The position numbers and the translations under genes were made by a program. A model generated the notes under the pieces. The model was not told the origin of the DNA. It did not search any database and was given only the letters and a program-made list of their open reading frames with translations. From Bin87 sp965116565 (GTDB taxonomy: Bacteria; Chloroflexota; Dehalococcoidia; Lucifugimonadales; UBA3495): a DNA stretch of 64,000 nt. The stretch spans positions 3,472,001 to 3,536,000 of the forward strand of contig OZ220699.1 of the NCBI GenBank assembly GCA_965116565.1, read 5' to 3'. This document shows, piece by piece, positions 8,195 to 17,975 of this stretch (positions are counted from its first letter, which is position 1; each line of letters begins with the position of its first letter).

Positions 8195-9895
8195 ATGATC
8201 CTGGAAGGACTTGGGCTGCCGGTTCTGGATTGGATGGGCAGCTTCGTCGGGACGTCCGGCGAGATCAGGCAATCGCTTCTATCGTTGGGCCTGCTGATCA
8301 TCGCCGCCAAACTGGCTGAGGGGTTATTCCGCCGGTTGCGCCTCAACGCCATCATCGCCTATGCCGCGGTGGGCATCCTGTTGGGGCCGGTTCTGGAGTC
8401 TTTTGGGATCTGGTCGGTACAGGTCACGGGGCATATTGAACTGCTGCTCACGCTGGGAGTTTTCATATTCTTTTTCCTGATCGGCCTGGATGAGATTGAC
8501 ATTTCCAGTTTCGTGCAATCGCTGAGGGGACATTATTTCCTCGCGGCCATGGTTTCGGTGGCGCTGTCCCTGGGAATTTCCATGGTGGTTACCACGGGGG
8601 CCATCTACGATTTCGGCATCAATCTCGATCTGACGGAGGCGCTGGCGCTGGCCGGCATCCTGTCCATGACCAGCCTGGGGATAGTTGCCAAGGTATTGGC
8701 CGACGACGGAAGGCTGAGGGATCCGATCGGGCTGCAGATATTCACCGTGGTGGTCATTTCCGAGCTGATCACGCTGCTGCTGATCGGGTTCAGCATCGGC
8801 GATCACGTCCACGAGGTGTCGGTGACGGGGATTCTGATCCTGGTGGGCAAGGTGGTCGGATTCGCGGCAGTGTCCTGGCTTCTGTCTTCGCGGGTGCTGC
8901 CGCCGATGGTTGCGCTGCTGCAGCGCCTGATACAGGTTCCGCAGCTTTCGCTGGGGTTGCTGCTGGGGGTCCTGTTCCTGGTGGTGGACGCCGCCGAGTT
9001 ATTCGGGTTGCACGGGACGCTGGGCGCGCTGCTCTTTGGAGCGTCGCTGGCGGGGCTGCCTTACCAGGTGCGGCGGGAGATCATGCCCGGGTTGCGGAGC
9101 ACTGCGGAGGGCCTGTTCGTCCCGCTGTTTTTCGCGTCGGCAGGCCTCCATTTCACGTTCTCCTTCGTGGAACTGCCGGTGTGGACGATGCTGGCGCTGG
9201 CGCTGATCCCGCTGTTCGGCAACTTCGTGGGAGCGTTCATAGCGGCGTACGTGTCGCGCCTGACCGTGCCCTACGCGGTGGCGTCGGGGTTGATGGGCAA
9301 GGGCGTGGCGGAGATCGCGCTGCTGCTGGTGCTGCGGGAGTCGGGAATCATCAGCGAGGCCATATTCTCATTCCTGGTTCTGGTGATGTTCGGCTATATC
9401 CTGCTCATGCCGACGGTGATCAGTTACGCGGTTGGGAGGGGCAGCCGCAGCCTGGCCCCAAGCACGAGCATCCGAAACATCCCCAGCGGCGTCGTTCTAT
9501 TCGCCCTGGACGACGTGGTGGTGGACGACATCTTCGACCGCACGCGCCGCCTGCCCGGAGTATCGGTCTCGGTGCGAGAATTCACCGAACGATGGGCGAC
9601 CCCGATGCAGTATGACTATGTGGTGGTGGACGGGGAAGAACTGGCCGGGATTGTATCCATGGGCTCATTCCGTTACCTGCCCAAGAGCGAATGGTCCAAC
9701 GCGACGCTGGGCGACGTGGTCCGCTTGGAAACCCCGTTTGCTTTCCCGGACGAGCCCGTGGAGGACGTGCTGCAAAGGATGACGGAAGCGGGATTGTCGG
9801 CTATCCCTGTAATGGATAGGGAAACCGACCGGATCCTCGGTTCGGTACGGGTGGGCGACGTGGTGGAACTGATGCTGAACGAGGGGCGGGGTTGA
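8195..9895 (+). CDS. Kef-type cation:proton antiporter (CPA2) with C-terminal CBS region
   Basis: The 566-residue protein has about twelve membrane segments over residues 20-410 in the Na+/H+ exchanger (CPA2/Kef) pattern, including AIIAYAAVGILLGPVL near the N-terminus and a GKGVAEIALLLVLRE segment. After the membrane core comes a cytosolic tail with a CBS-like stretch (TLGDVVRLETPFAFPDEPVEDVLQRM through SVRVGDVVELML) that may sense adenosine nucleotides. No TrkA-N domain is evident, unlike KefB/C. Probable role: K+ or Na+ efflux coupled to H+ uptake. The ATG follows GGAGAGATGCAGG. Confidence 0.85.
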   Translation: MILEGLGLPVLDWMGSFVGTSGEIRQSLLSLGLLIIAAKLAEGLFRRLRLNAIIAYAAVGILLGPVLESFGIWSVQVTGHIELLLTLGVFIFFFLIGLDEIDISSFVQSLRGHYFLAAMVSVALSLGISMVVTTGAIYDFGINLDLTEALALAGILSMTSLGIVAKVLADDGRLRDPIGLQIFTVVVISELITLLLIGFSIGDHVHEVSVTGILILVGKVVGFAAVSWLLSSRVLPPMVALLQRLIQVPQLSLGLLLGVLFLVVDAAELFGLHGTLGALLFGASLAGLPYQVRREIMPGLRSTAEGLFVPLFFASAGLHFTFSFVELPVWTMLALALIPLFGNFVGAFIAAYVSRLTVPYAVASGLMGKGVAEIALLLVLRESGIISEAIFSFLVLVMFGYILLMPTVISYAVGRGSRSLAPSTSIRNIPSGVVLFALDDVVVDDIFDRTRRLPGVSVSVREFTERWATPMQYDYVVVDGEELAGIVSMGSFRYLPKSEWSNATLGDVVRLETPFAFPDEPVEDVLQRMTEAGLSAIPVMDRETDRILGSVRVGDVVELMLNEGRG

Positions 9896-9943
9896 CCTTT
9901 TGGAGATCAGGAACGTAAAGGCGCGCATGGGCTACTGAGAACA

Positions 9944-9969
9944 CAGGGACGACGCGTGCGTCGCCCCTG
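9944..9969. repeat. Intergenic palindrome (CAGGGACGACGCG type)
   Basis: CAGGGaCGAC-GCGTGC-GTCGcCCCTG forms a hairpin between the convergent antiporter and thiC genes. The arms resemble the GGGGCG palindromes elsewhere in the window. A transcription-stop role is likely but no U-run follows. Confidence 0.6.
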
Positions 9970-10001
9970 CAGCGAACCTTCCGGTCCAATTCCGCCGGAC
10001 C

Positions 10002-11882
<1,881 letters not shown>

Positions 11883-11927
11883 GCGATGTTTCCTCCTGCC
11901 GGGTGGTGGTGAGTTTTGGAAAAGGCG

Positions 11928-11951
11928 AGGGGCGAATGATGATTCGCCCCT
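11928..11951. repeat. Palindrome of the GGGGCGAAT family inside the thi operon
   Basis: AGGGGCGAAT-GATG-ATTCGCCCCT forms a hairpin between the transporter stop and the thiC ribosome site. If it stops transcription partly, thiC would be expressed less than the transporter. Confidence 0.8.
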
Positions 11952-11967
11952 GCAAGATGTGAGGTTG

Positions 11968-13464
11968 TCAGTCGTCGGCTACGGCGGGTTCGTCGATCAG
12001 GCCGACGTTGGAGTTGAGGGCGGCAAAGTCGTACTCCTGCGTCGGCGCAACCATGCGACGACCGACGATGATGACCAGCGATATTGCGGACGAGATTACC
12101 AGCGCCGATGCGAAGGCAAAGAACATCTGCCCTCCCAGGGGAGCCACGAGCGCCCAGGGAGACAGCAAGTCGGGTTTGGGATAGAACAGAGCGCCGATAA
12201 TGATGCCGACGGCGCCGGCCAGGATGACGCCCCAGCCGGGCATGCGGCTGGAATAGAGGCCGACCAGCATGGGCACGGCGATGGCGGCGCCGAGGAGGTC
12301 GGCGATCAGGAACACATAGAGAACGCTGTGGCCCTGCGACGCCACGATGATGGCAGGTATGGCGACGATGACGGTGATGGCGCGGGCCAGTGTCATCAGG
12401 GTGCCGCGCTGCAATCCGACACCGGCCATGTCGGCGGCGATGCCGCTGGCGAGGCCGTTCATCAGGGTGTCCAGGGTGCTCATGGCGAGCATCAGGGCGC
12501 AGATCAGCATGAGAAAGTGCATCCACAACGGGAACACGTCGCTGGCCAGGGCGAACATCGCGGCGGCAACCTCGGGGTACTGGAACGGAGCAACGGAGCC
12601 GTTGCCGACGGCGGCGATGCCGGCCATGCCCATGAGGAAGGTGAGGGGAATGGCGATACCGGCGGCGGCCCACAGACTGCGGTTGAGGGACCGCTGGCTC
12701 TCGACGGTGTACACACGCTGCCACATGCCCGGGTGGAAGGCGTTGGACGCTACGATACCGATGATGAGCACGACGGCGAAGAAGTAGCTGCCGGGGTTGG
12801 ATACGGAAAGCGCGCCGGATGCGCCGGCCGCCTGCCATGCGCCGGCCCTGCCCACCAGCACGGCGGCCACCACCAATAGCAGCAGCAAAACCGGGATCAG
12901 CACCCAGAACTGGATACGGTCGGTGTAGATGGAGACGCGCAGTCCCCCGTAAGCGGTGTAGGCAATTACCACGAGGCCCACCGCGACAGCCGTTGCCCAG
13001 GCCGGCGAGCCGGTCAGAATGCTCACCGCCGCCGTGATCGCCGTCATCTCCGCCGTGATGAAGATCCCGATGATGAAGATGATCACCACGAATATGGACA
13101 CGAAGGGGACCAGGCCAAAGCGGTGGCGAACGTACTCGGTGACGGAGTGGCCGTTGGGCATCAGTTGCCGGATGCGCGGCCCCACAAACATGAACATCAC
13201 CGGTATCCCGGCCATGCCCAGCGCGTATCCCACCAGGGAGATGATGCCGAAGTTTGCGCCAGACTCGCCCGGGCTCAACAGCACCCACGTGCCGAACATG
13301 GATGCCACCAGCGTGGCAATGCCCACGTTGACCGGAGCGTGGTTGCGCGAAGTAGTGTAGTCCTCGATGCTTTGGCGACGGCGCCCGATGTACGAAATCC
13401 CCATAAACAGGAACGCCGCGCACACCAGGACTACGGTCGCGATTCCCACTCCCGTATCCAGCAT
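11968..13464 (-). CDS. Sodium:solute symporter (SSS family), probable thiamine-related uptake
   Basis: The 498-residue protein has about thirteen membrane segments in the SSS (LeuT-fold) pattern: an N-terminal IEDYTTSRNHAPVNVGIATLVASMFGTWVL region, AYTAYGGLRVSIYTDRIQFW in TM5-6, and SNAFHPGMWQRVYTVES. SSS proteins import small solutes with Na+. It sits directly downstream of a TPP riboswitch and upstream of thiC. The substrate is therefore likely thiamine, hydroxymethylpyrimidine or a precursor; this rests on regulation, not on sequence. The ribosome site is GGGAGGTTAGTC before the ATG. Confidence 0.85.
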   Translation of the reverse strand: MLDTGVGIATVVLVCAAFLFMGISYIGRRRQSIEDYTTSRNHAPVNVGIATLVASMFGTWVLLSPGESGANFGIISLVGYALGMAGIPVMFMFVGPRIRQLMPNGHSVTEYVRHRFGLVPFVSIFVVIIFIIGIFITAEMTAITAAVSILTGSPAWATAVAVGLVVIAYTAYGGLRVSIYTDRIQFWVLIPVLLLLLVVAAVLVGRAGAWQAAGASGALSVSNPGSYFFAVVLIIGIVASNAFHPGMWQRVYTVESQRSLNRSLWAAAGIAIPLTFLMGMAGIAAVGNGSVAPFQYPEVAAAMFALASDVFPLWMHFLMLICALMLAMSTLDTLMNGLASGIAADMAGVGLQRGTLMTLARAITVIVAIPAIIVASQGHSVLYVFLIADLLGAAIAVPMLVGLYSSRMPGWGVILAGAVGIIIGALFYPKPDLLSPWALVAPLGGQMFFAFASALVISSAISLVIIVGRRMVAPTQEYDFAALNSNVGLIDEPAVADD

Positions 13465-13516
13465 GACTAACCTCCCGGTTGTTCCAACCGTGGCGGTTCG
13501 ATCCGTGGCCGGACAA

Positions 13517-13548
13517 GCAAAAACCGCCAGTTTTTCATCTCTGGCGGT
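13517..13548 (-). terminator. Intrinsic terminator of the TPP riboswitch
   Basis: On the minus strand ACCGCCAG, a ten-base A-rich loop, CTGGCGGT and a run of T's follow the aptamer. This is a classic rho-independent terminator between the riboswitch and the transporter start, pointing to transcriptional control. Confidence 0.8.
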
Positions 13549-13564
13549 AAATCAATAGCAAGTT

Positions 13565-13656
13565 CCAATTCCTACGCCGGCATTACCCGGATCAGGTGCT
13601 ACGGTCGGCGGCTTTTCGGCCGCCCTCTCAGCCTGGCAAAACCAAGCTCCCGCCAG
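13565..13656 (-). promoter_or_regulatory. TPP riboswitch (THI element)
   Basis: Read on the minus strand, the segment contains the conserved THI-box parts in order: GGGAGC at the 5' side, GGCTGAGAGGGC (pyrimidine-sensor arm), a GC-rich variable hairpin, then ACCTGATCCGGGTAATGCCGG and GTAGGAA closing P1. These match the TPP aptamer consensus closely. Binding of thiamine pyrophosphate should favour the terminator that follows, switching off the transporter and thiC. Confidence 0.96.
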
Positions 13657-13678
13657 AATCATATTCGGTTGTGGGCGC

Positions 13679-13707
13679 AAGATAGCACAGGCTATCGGGC
13701 CGGTCAA
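13679..13707 (-). promoter_or_regulatory. Promoter of the thiamine unit
   Basis: On the minus strand TTGACC (13707-13702), a 17-base spacer and TATCTT (13684-13679) lie about 20 bases before the riboswitch. Position and spacing fit a housekeeping promoter. Confidence 0.7.
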
Positions 13708-13735
13708 GCGAGCATCGTGGCTCAGTTACTCATGG

Positions 13736-14737
13736 CTAAAGGCGGTAGGCGCGGACGGCGGTTCCCTGGTACATGGCGGCTTTGTCGGAAGCCGAGTAGC
13801 CGGCAGTCACACGCTTGAACGCGTTCCAGCAGGTGGCGTAGGCGTAGGAATTCTTGTCCACGGGGAAGTTGCTCTCGAACATGCACCGCTCGGGTCCGAA
13901 ATTTTCGATGCAGAACTCGAGCCACGGGCGGATGGTATCCGCCACGTCCTCGGACGTCGGCGGTGTATCGCGGCGGTGCCAGTCGTAGCCGCTGATGACG
14001 TTGCCGAACCCGCCGAGTTTGCACACGACGTTTTCGTGCCGGGCAACCGCGGCGATGCCCTGCTGCCAGTCCGCGAACACTTCATCGCGCCGACCGGCGT
14101 AGGGGCCGACGCCGAGAGGTCGCCCGATGTGGTTGAGGATGATGACCGCGTTGGGGAACGCGCCGGCCAACTCGGCGAGCTCGCCCAACTGGGTGTGGTA
14201 CACCAGCGCATCGAAACTCAAGCCCATGCTCTGCAATGAGTCGAACCCGGAGCGGAACCGGCTGTCAGCCAGCATGCCCTGGGTGTTTGGGCTTCCGGGC
14301 GACACATCCGGGCTGGCGTCCCAAGCGCAGGAAAAGCGAATGCCGCGGAACCGGTTGCCGCTGGCGGCCTGGTGGGCCTCCAGCACGGACTGAACGGCGT
14401 CCCCGAGCATGAGGTTGGCGTTGCCGACGATGCCGGCGGCGACCTCGGTGGGACCATACTGGCCGCTGGCGCTCTGGGCGGCGAGGCCCTGCACGAACTC
14501 GGTTTCTCCGATGCAGCGCAGTTCCTCAGGGCCGGCAGCCCGGTACATCGAGTGACACTCGATGAACACGGTTTGGGTGACGTTGTGCCCCCCGCCAAGA
14601 TCGTCGGTGAGCTGGTCGAGCAGGTAACGGTCGCCGTCGCGGTCCCAGAAATGGTGGTGCGGATCGCAGATGGGAAGGTCGGGCTCGATGGCCTCTTCGA
14701 CAACCTGAGCGAGCCAGGCCTGGCGTTGGCTGGTCAT
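13736..14737 (-). CDS. Amidohydrolase family (TIM-barrel) hydrolase
   Basis: The 333-residue protein belongs to the amidohydrolase_2 group, which includes 2-pyrone-4,6-dicarboxylate lactonase-like enzymes. It has ICDPHHHFWD near the N-terminus (metal histidines), ILNHIGRPLG in the middle, and a C-terminal RCMFESNFPVD with the catalytic-type acidic residue. GGAGGATCGCA precedes the ATG. It lies 30 bases after the carboxymuconolactone-decarboxylase-like gene, so both are likely in one operon for ring-derived or lactone intermediates. A close paralog is at 31.2-32.3 kb. Confidence 0.85.
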   Translation of the reverse strand: MTSQRQAWLAQVVEEAIEPDLPICDPHHHFWDRDGDRYLLDQLTDDLGGGHNVTQTVFIECHSMYRAAGPEELRCIGETEFVQGLAAQSASGQYGPTEVAAGIVGNANLMLGDAVQSVLEAHQAASGNRFRGIRFSCAWDASPDVSPGSPNTQGMLADSRFRSGFDSLQSMGLSFDALVYHTQLGELAELAGAFPNAVIILNHIGRPLGVGPYAGRRDEVFADWQQGIAAVARHENVVCKLGGFGNVISGYDWHRRDTPPTSEDVADTIRPWLEFCIENFGPERCMFESNFPVDKNSYAYATCWNAFKRVTAGYSASDKAAMYQGTAVRAYRL

Positions 14738-14767
14738 TGCGATCCTCCGTTTGGGCGAACGGTAATG

Positions 14768-15325
14768 CTAGATGGGCAGCGGCGCCTCGGTGATGTTGTC
14801 CGGCAGCTCGACGCCGAAGGCGTTGACGTTGAAAGCCAGCATGGCGTAGCAGCCCATGAGAGTGGTCAGCTCGGTTGCGCCGTTCCGGCCAAACTGCTCG
14901 ATCACGGCGTCAAAAGCCTCCTGGCTGACCCGACGCGTGCGGAAAAATTCGCGGCCGTAGTTGATGGCGGCAAGTTCGTCGGGGGCCGGGTTGGGGATTT
15001 CCTGCCGGTCGCGGAGGGCGTCCACGATGTCATCGCGCAGGCCGGCGCGGCGGGCGGGCGGCGCGTGGGCGTTCCAGATGAACTGGCAATCGTTCTCACG
15101 GGCGGCGAGGAGCATCGCAAGTTCCCTGATGCGGGGGTCGAGGGAAGTATCGGTGCGGAGGTAGAGGGCCAAGCCCAAAGCGCGTTGCGCGACTTCCGGA
15201 GCGTTGAGCATCACGGAACCGGGGCCGGTGGCGGGCACCTCGCCGCGGTCGGCTACGAAAGCATCGAACGCAGCCTGTTCGTTTTCAGGGACTGATTCGC
15301 GGGTTACCGTAGGTGTCCTGGCCAT
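14768..15325 (-). CDS. Carboxymuconolactone decarboxylase family protein
   Basis: The 185-residue all-helical protein matches the CMD/AhpD-like fold: RIRELAMLLAARENDCQFIWNAHAPPARRAGL is the core helix pair with the Cys and His positions typical of the family, followed by a second helical hairpin (LTTLMGCYAMLAFNVNAFGV). AhpD-type CxxC is absent, which argues for the decarboxylase-like rather than the peroxidase-partner branch. CGGGAGGACATT precedes the ATG. It leads a two-gene unit with the amidohydrolase. Confidence 0.82.
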   Translation of the reverse strand: MARTPTVTRESVPENEQAAFDAFVADRGEVPATGPGSVMLNAPEVAQRALGLALYLRTDTSLDPRIRELAMLLAARENDCQFIWNAHAPPARRAGLRDDIVDALRDRQEIPNPAPDELAAINYGREFFRTRRVSQEAFDAVIEQFGRNGATELTTLMGCYAMLAFNVNAFGVELPDNITEAPLPI

Positions 15326-15405
15326 AATGTCCTCCCGGTGGATGTGATGGTCAGGAGTCTAACATCAATCACGGTGGGAGTGGCGGGTTGGCGGCGCCGT
15401 TCGCA

Positions 15406-16050
15406 TCACCAGAGCACGGGCTTTGTGATACGCCCTTGTTCGTCAAACACCTCTGGCGGGAACTGGCTGCGTCGCAGGTGGCTTCTGCGCAGGCGTTTGA
15501 CGTAAGTGGCAGCATCTACCAGGTCGCGATGCGTGTGGTTTTGATTGTCGGGATTGACCACGGTCAACTTCAACCCCAATTCATCGCGCACGTAACGCAT
15601 GGGGCTGGCCAGATCGGAATCGTTGGACACGACCACGGCTTGCTGGTAATTCCCGCTGAAACCGTCAACCAGCAGGCGGGTTGCCAAATTCACGTCGGTA
15701 CCCTTCTCCTCCGAGTCCTGGATACGAACGTATTCGGGAAGGCCGGGAATGGGCTCCGCGAGTCGACGAATTTTCGTGCGCGGACGTATCACACCGTAGT
15801 GAGCCTCAAACCCTGGAATGGTTTCCAACGCTCTCAGATAGGTGCGATGTCTTTCAGGTTGGTTAGGGTCTTCCGGTCGCGCATCGAATAAGGCCGTGAA
15901 GTAACAAATGCGCCGAATGTGATCGTCCGGAAACAGCGTGGAAGCCAATTGCCGCAAGTCCAGCCACTTGTATGGTGTACTGCGGAGAGCGCGATAATAC
16001 AGATTCAAACCGTCGATGTAGAAATTGGTAATCACGCTTGTTGTTGGCAC
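15406..16050 (-). CDS. NYN/LabA-like PIN-fold domain protein
   Basis: The protein is a single NYN domain, a PIN-fold predicted RNase. Acidic sites are visible in NFYIDGLNLYY, EEKGTDVNLATRLL and VSNDSDLASPMRYV. The start is uncertain. A longer form opens at a GTG at 16155 that overlaps the upstream stop by four bases (GTGA), but it adds about 35 unconserved residues translated through a perfect hairpin. The GTG at 16050 places the NYN fold close to the N-terminus as in relatives, and I prefer it (214 residues). RNA processing or decay is the likely role. Confidence 0.78.
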   Translation of the reverse strand: MPTTSVITNFYIDGLNLYYRALRSTPYKWLDLRQLASTLFPDDHIRRICYFTALFDARPEDPNQPERHRTYLRALETIPGFEAHYGVIRPRTKIRRLAEPIPGLPEYVRIQDSEEKGTDVNLATRLLVDGFSGNYQQAVVVSNDSDLASPMRYVRDELGLKLTVVNPDNQNHTHRDLVDAATYVKRLRRSHLRRSQFPPEVFDEQGRITKPVLW

Positions 16051-16060
16051 GTTAACGACA

Positions 16061-16084
16061 GAGACCGCCAGAGTTGGCGGTCTC
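16061..16084. repeat. Perfect hairpin GAGACCGCCA / TGGCGGTCTC
   Basis: Ten-base perfect arms around a four-base loop lie between the NTF2-like gene and the preferred NYN start. Smaller ACCGCC/GGCGGT palindromes occur at 13.5, 16.6 and 21.3 kb. Confidence 0.7.
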
Positions 16085-16151
16085 GACCCTTTCACCGAAG
16101 TTCCAGGGGGGGTAACAACATGATGCCATAAATAGGCGGCGAGGTCAATCC

Positions 16152-16553
16152 TCACGGTGCGAAGCTGGAGCGGGCCTGGGCGCCCCAGCGGCCGTCAACC
16201 TCGCCCATTATCCACAGCGACCGGTAGGTTGCGATGGGATTATCGTCGGCATCGCAGCGGGTGAACTGGATCAGCGCGTGGACCTTGCGTTCAGCGCTGT
16301 GCAACACCTCGGCCGAATCGAGAACGGTGTGATGCCAATCGGGGCCGGCACGTTGGTAGAAATCGTGGAGGTAGGTTGCCTCGAGCGCGGCGCGGTCGTG
16401 CCAGATGGCCACGCCGGCGCCGGAGATGCGCACGTGGGGGAGGTGGAGGAGGTCGAGCAGTGCGCTATCATTGCGGGCGTTGAGTGCTGCCATGAATCTT
16501 TCGATCGCTGCCACCGCCTTCGCAGCGCTTTCCGGCCACTGCTGATCGCTCAT
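16152..16553 (-). CDS. NTF2-like / SnoaL-like protein
   Basis: The 133-residue protein has the cone-shaped NTF2 fold pattern: an N-terminal helix (AAKAVAAIERFMAALNARNDSALLDLLH), a short strand with HVRISGAGVAIW, a helix with ATYLHDFYQ, and C-terminal strands with HALIQFTRCDADD and YRSLWIMGEVDGRWGAQARSS. Members are isomerases, hydrolases or binding proteins; nothing specifies the activity. CGGGAGGTACGAAGAT precedes the ATG. Its stop overlaps a possible GTG start of the NYN gene. Confidence 0.72.
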   Translation of the reverse strand: MSDQQWPESAAKAVAAIERFMAALNARNDSALLDLLHLPHVRISGAGVAIWHDRAALEATYLHDFYQRAGPDWHHTVLDSAEVLHSAERKVHALIQFTRCDADDNPIATYRSLWIMGEVDGRWGAQARSSFAP

Positions 16554-16606
16554 ATCTTCGTACCTCCCGATTCACCGAGGGGTTTTATATCGTACGGGCA
16601 GCAATA

Positions 16607-16631
16607 AACCGCCAACATTCCGTGGGCGGTT
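16607..16631 (-). terminator. Weak terminator-like hairpin after the GG-leader peptide gene
   Basis: On the minus strand AACCGCC pairs with GGCGGTT across an 11-base loop, followed by TATTG. It lies about 80 bases after the small peptide gene and may end its transcript. Confidence 0.4.
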
Positions 16632-16712
16632 AAGTTCGAAAAGGAGTCCAGGTATCGTTTGCGCTGATACGGCGTTCACTTCATCGACCAGCGCAGCGCC
16701 GGCAAGTATGTC

Positions 16713-16898
16713 CTAAAGGTTTGGATCGCTCCACCAGCCGGATCGCCGGCCCACGCTGTTGTTCTGCAGGCCCACCTCGTCGATCCCGCCGGCGCCGCCC
16801 ACAATCTGCTCAAGCTCGGCGAGATCCAATTCCTGATCGTCGGCGGGGTGTTCGACTTCCGGCTCTTCCTGTTCAGGAATATTCTTCGTATTGGTCAT
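16713..16898 (-). CDS. Putative double-glycine-leader peptide (RiPP/bacteriocin-like precursor)
   Basis: A 61-residue acidic peptide begins MTNTKNIPEQEE and contains the leader-like segment LDLAELEQIVGGAGG. The L-x-x-x-E-L-E-x-I/V-x-G-G pattern is typical of double-glycine leaders of bacteriocins and NHLP-type RiPP precursors. Cleavage after GG would release a core of about 26 residues ending RRSGWWSDPNL, with Ser, Asn and two Trp but no Cys. The upstream 100 bases are AT-rich and a GGAG lies 11 bases before the ATG. No modifying enzyme or C39 peptidase/transporter lies in the window, so it is an orphan. Its base composition is lower in GC than its neighbours. Confidence 0.5.
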   Translation of the reverse strand: MTNTKNIPEQEEPEVEHPADDQELDLAELEQIVGGAGGIDEVGLQNNSVGRRSGWWSDPNL

Positions 16899-17192
16899 AG
16901 TATCGGTAGCTCCGAAAGCAGATGGATAAATCGTATTAATTTGAAGACGAAAAGTCAATAGTTTACGTTCCGACTTTCTCAAAAATTATCCGTTGCAAAG
17001 CAACAAGACGACATGTGTCCGCAACATCGATGACGCAATGGAGCGTGAAGCCTCGACTTACGGGACGAAACCATGCCTGGCGCAGACGCTTGGGTATCAA
17101 CCCAGCATGGAATAAAACCCGGAAGCGGCGACGAAGCGTGCTAGAATCGCGGCGAAAGGTGAAAACCGACGCCCGACACGAGAGGTGGCAAC

Positions 17193-17975
17193 GTGAGCAG
17201 CGCAAAAATCAACGGGATCGACCTGCACTACCAATGCTACGGAGAGGGCGAAGCAATCTTCTTCGCACACGGCGCCGGTGGGAACCTGCTGAGTTGGTGG
17301 CAGCAGATCCCGTTCTTCTCGCAGCGGTACCAATGCGTCACCTTTGACCATCGCGGATTCGGGCACTCGCTGGACGTGCCGGAGGGTCCGGGAGCGGCAT
17401 CGTTCGTAGACGACCTGCGCGGCCTGATGGACCACCTGGAAATCGAAACGGCGCACCTGGTGGCGCAGTCCATGGGCGGGCGCACCATGCTGGGGTTCGC
17501 GGTCAAGTACCCCGATAGAGTCCGGAGCCTTGTGATGGCCGACACCTTGGGCGGAATGAACGTGCCCGAAGTGCTGGCCGAGCAGCGCAACTGGGCAGCG
17601 ACGCATACCGGCGCCGGCGAAATCGGATTCCGCGCCGTGTCGCCATTGTTTGTGCAACGGAATCCGAACCTGGCGAACCTGTACCTGCAGATCTCGCGGA
17701 CCAACCCGCCGCGCCATACACCTGCTGGCGGGCTGCCGGCCGGGCCGGGGCCGGATGAACTGGCCGCGATGAAAGCGCCGACGCTGTTCTTCGTGGGCGA
17801 GGACGATCAGATCTCGCCGCCGCAGGTGATCGCCGCGGGCGCAAAGGCGATTCCGGGATCAAAGTTGCTGCGCGTCCCGGAGGCAGGACACTCGGTGTAT
17901 TTCGAGAAGCCGGACATCTTCAACTTCGAGGTGCTGAGATTCATCGAGGCCGCACAGGCGAGGGCGACAGAATGA
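17193..17975 (+). CDS. Alpha/beta-fold hydrolase
   Basis: The 260-residue protein has the classical triad: nucleophile Ser in LVAQSMGGRTM, acid in GEDDQISPP and His in EAGHSVYFEKPD, with the oxyanion segment HGAGGN. It resembles 3-oxoadipate enol-lactonase/haloperoxidase-type hydrolases. The GTG start is supported by GAGAGGTGGCAAC and by the fold beginning directly after it. The stop overlaps the crotonase ATG by four bases (ATGA), indicating translational coupling, so it probably acts on an ester or lactone in the same pathway as the crotonase. Confidence 0.85.
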   Translation: MSSAKINGIDLHYQCYGEGEAIFFAHGAGGNLLSWWQQIPFFSQRYQCVTFDHRGFGHSLDVPEGPGAASFVDDLRGLMDHLEIETAHLVAQSMGGRTMLGFAVKYPDRVRSLVMADTLGGMNVPEVLAEQRNWAATHTGAGEIGFRAVSPLFVQRNPNLANLYLQISRTNPPRHTPAGGLPAGPGPDELAAMKAPTLFFVGEDDQISPPQVIAAGAKAIPGSKLLRVPEAGHSVYFEKPDIFNFEVLRFIEAAQARATE

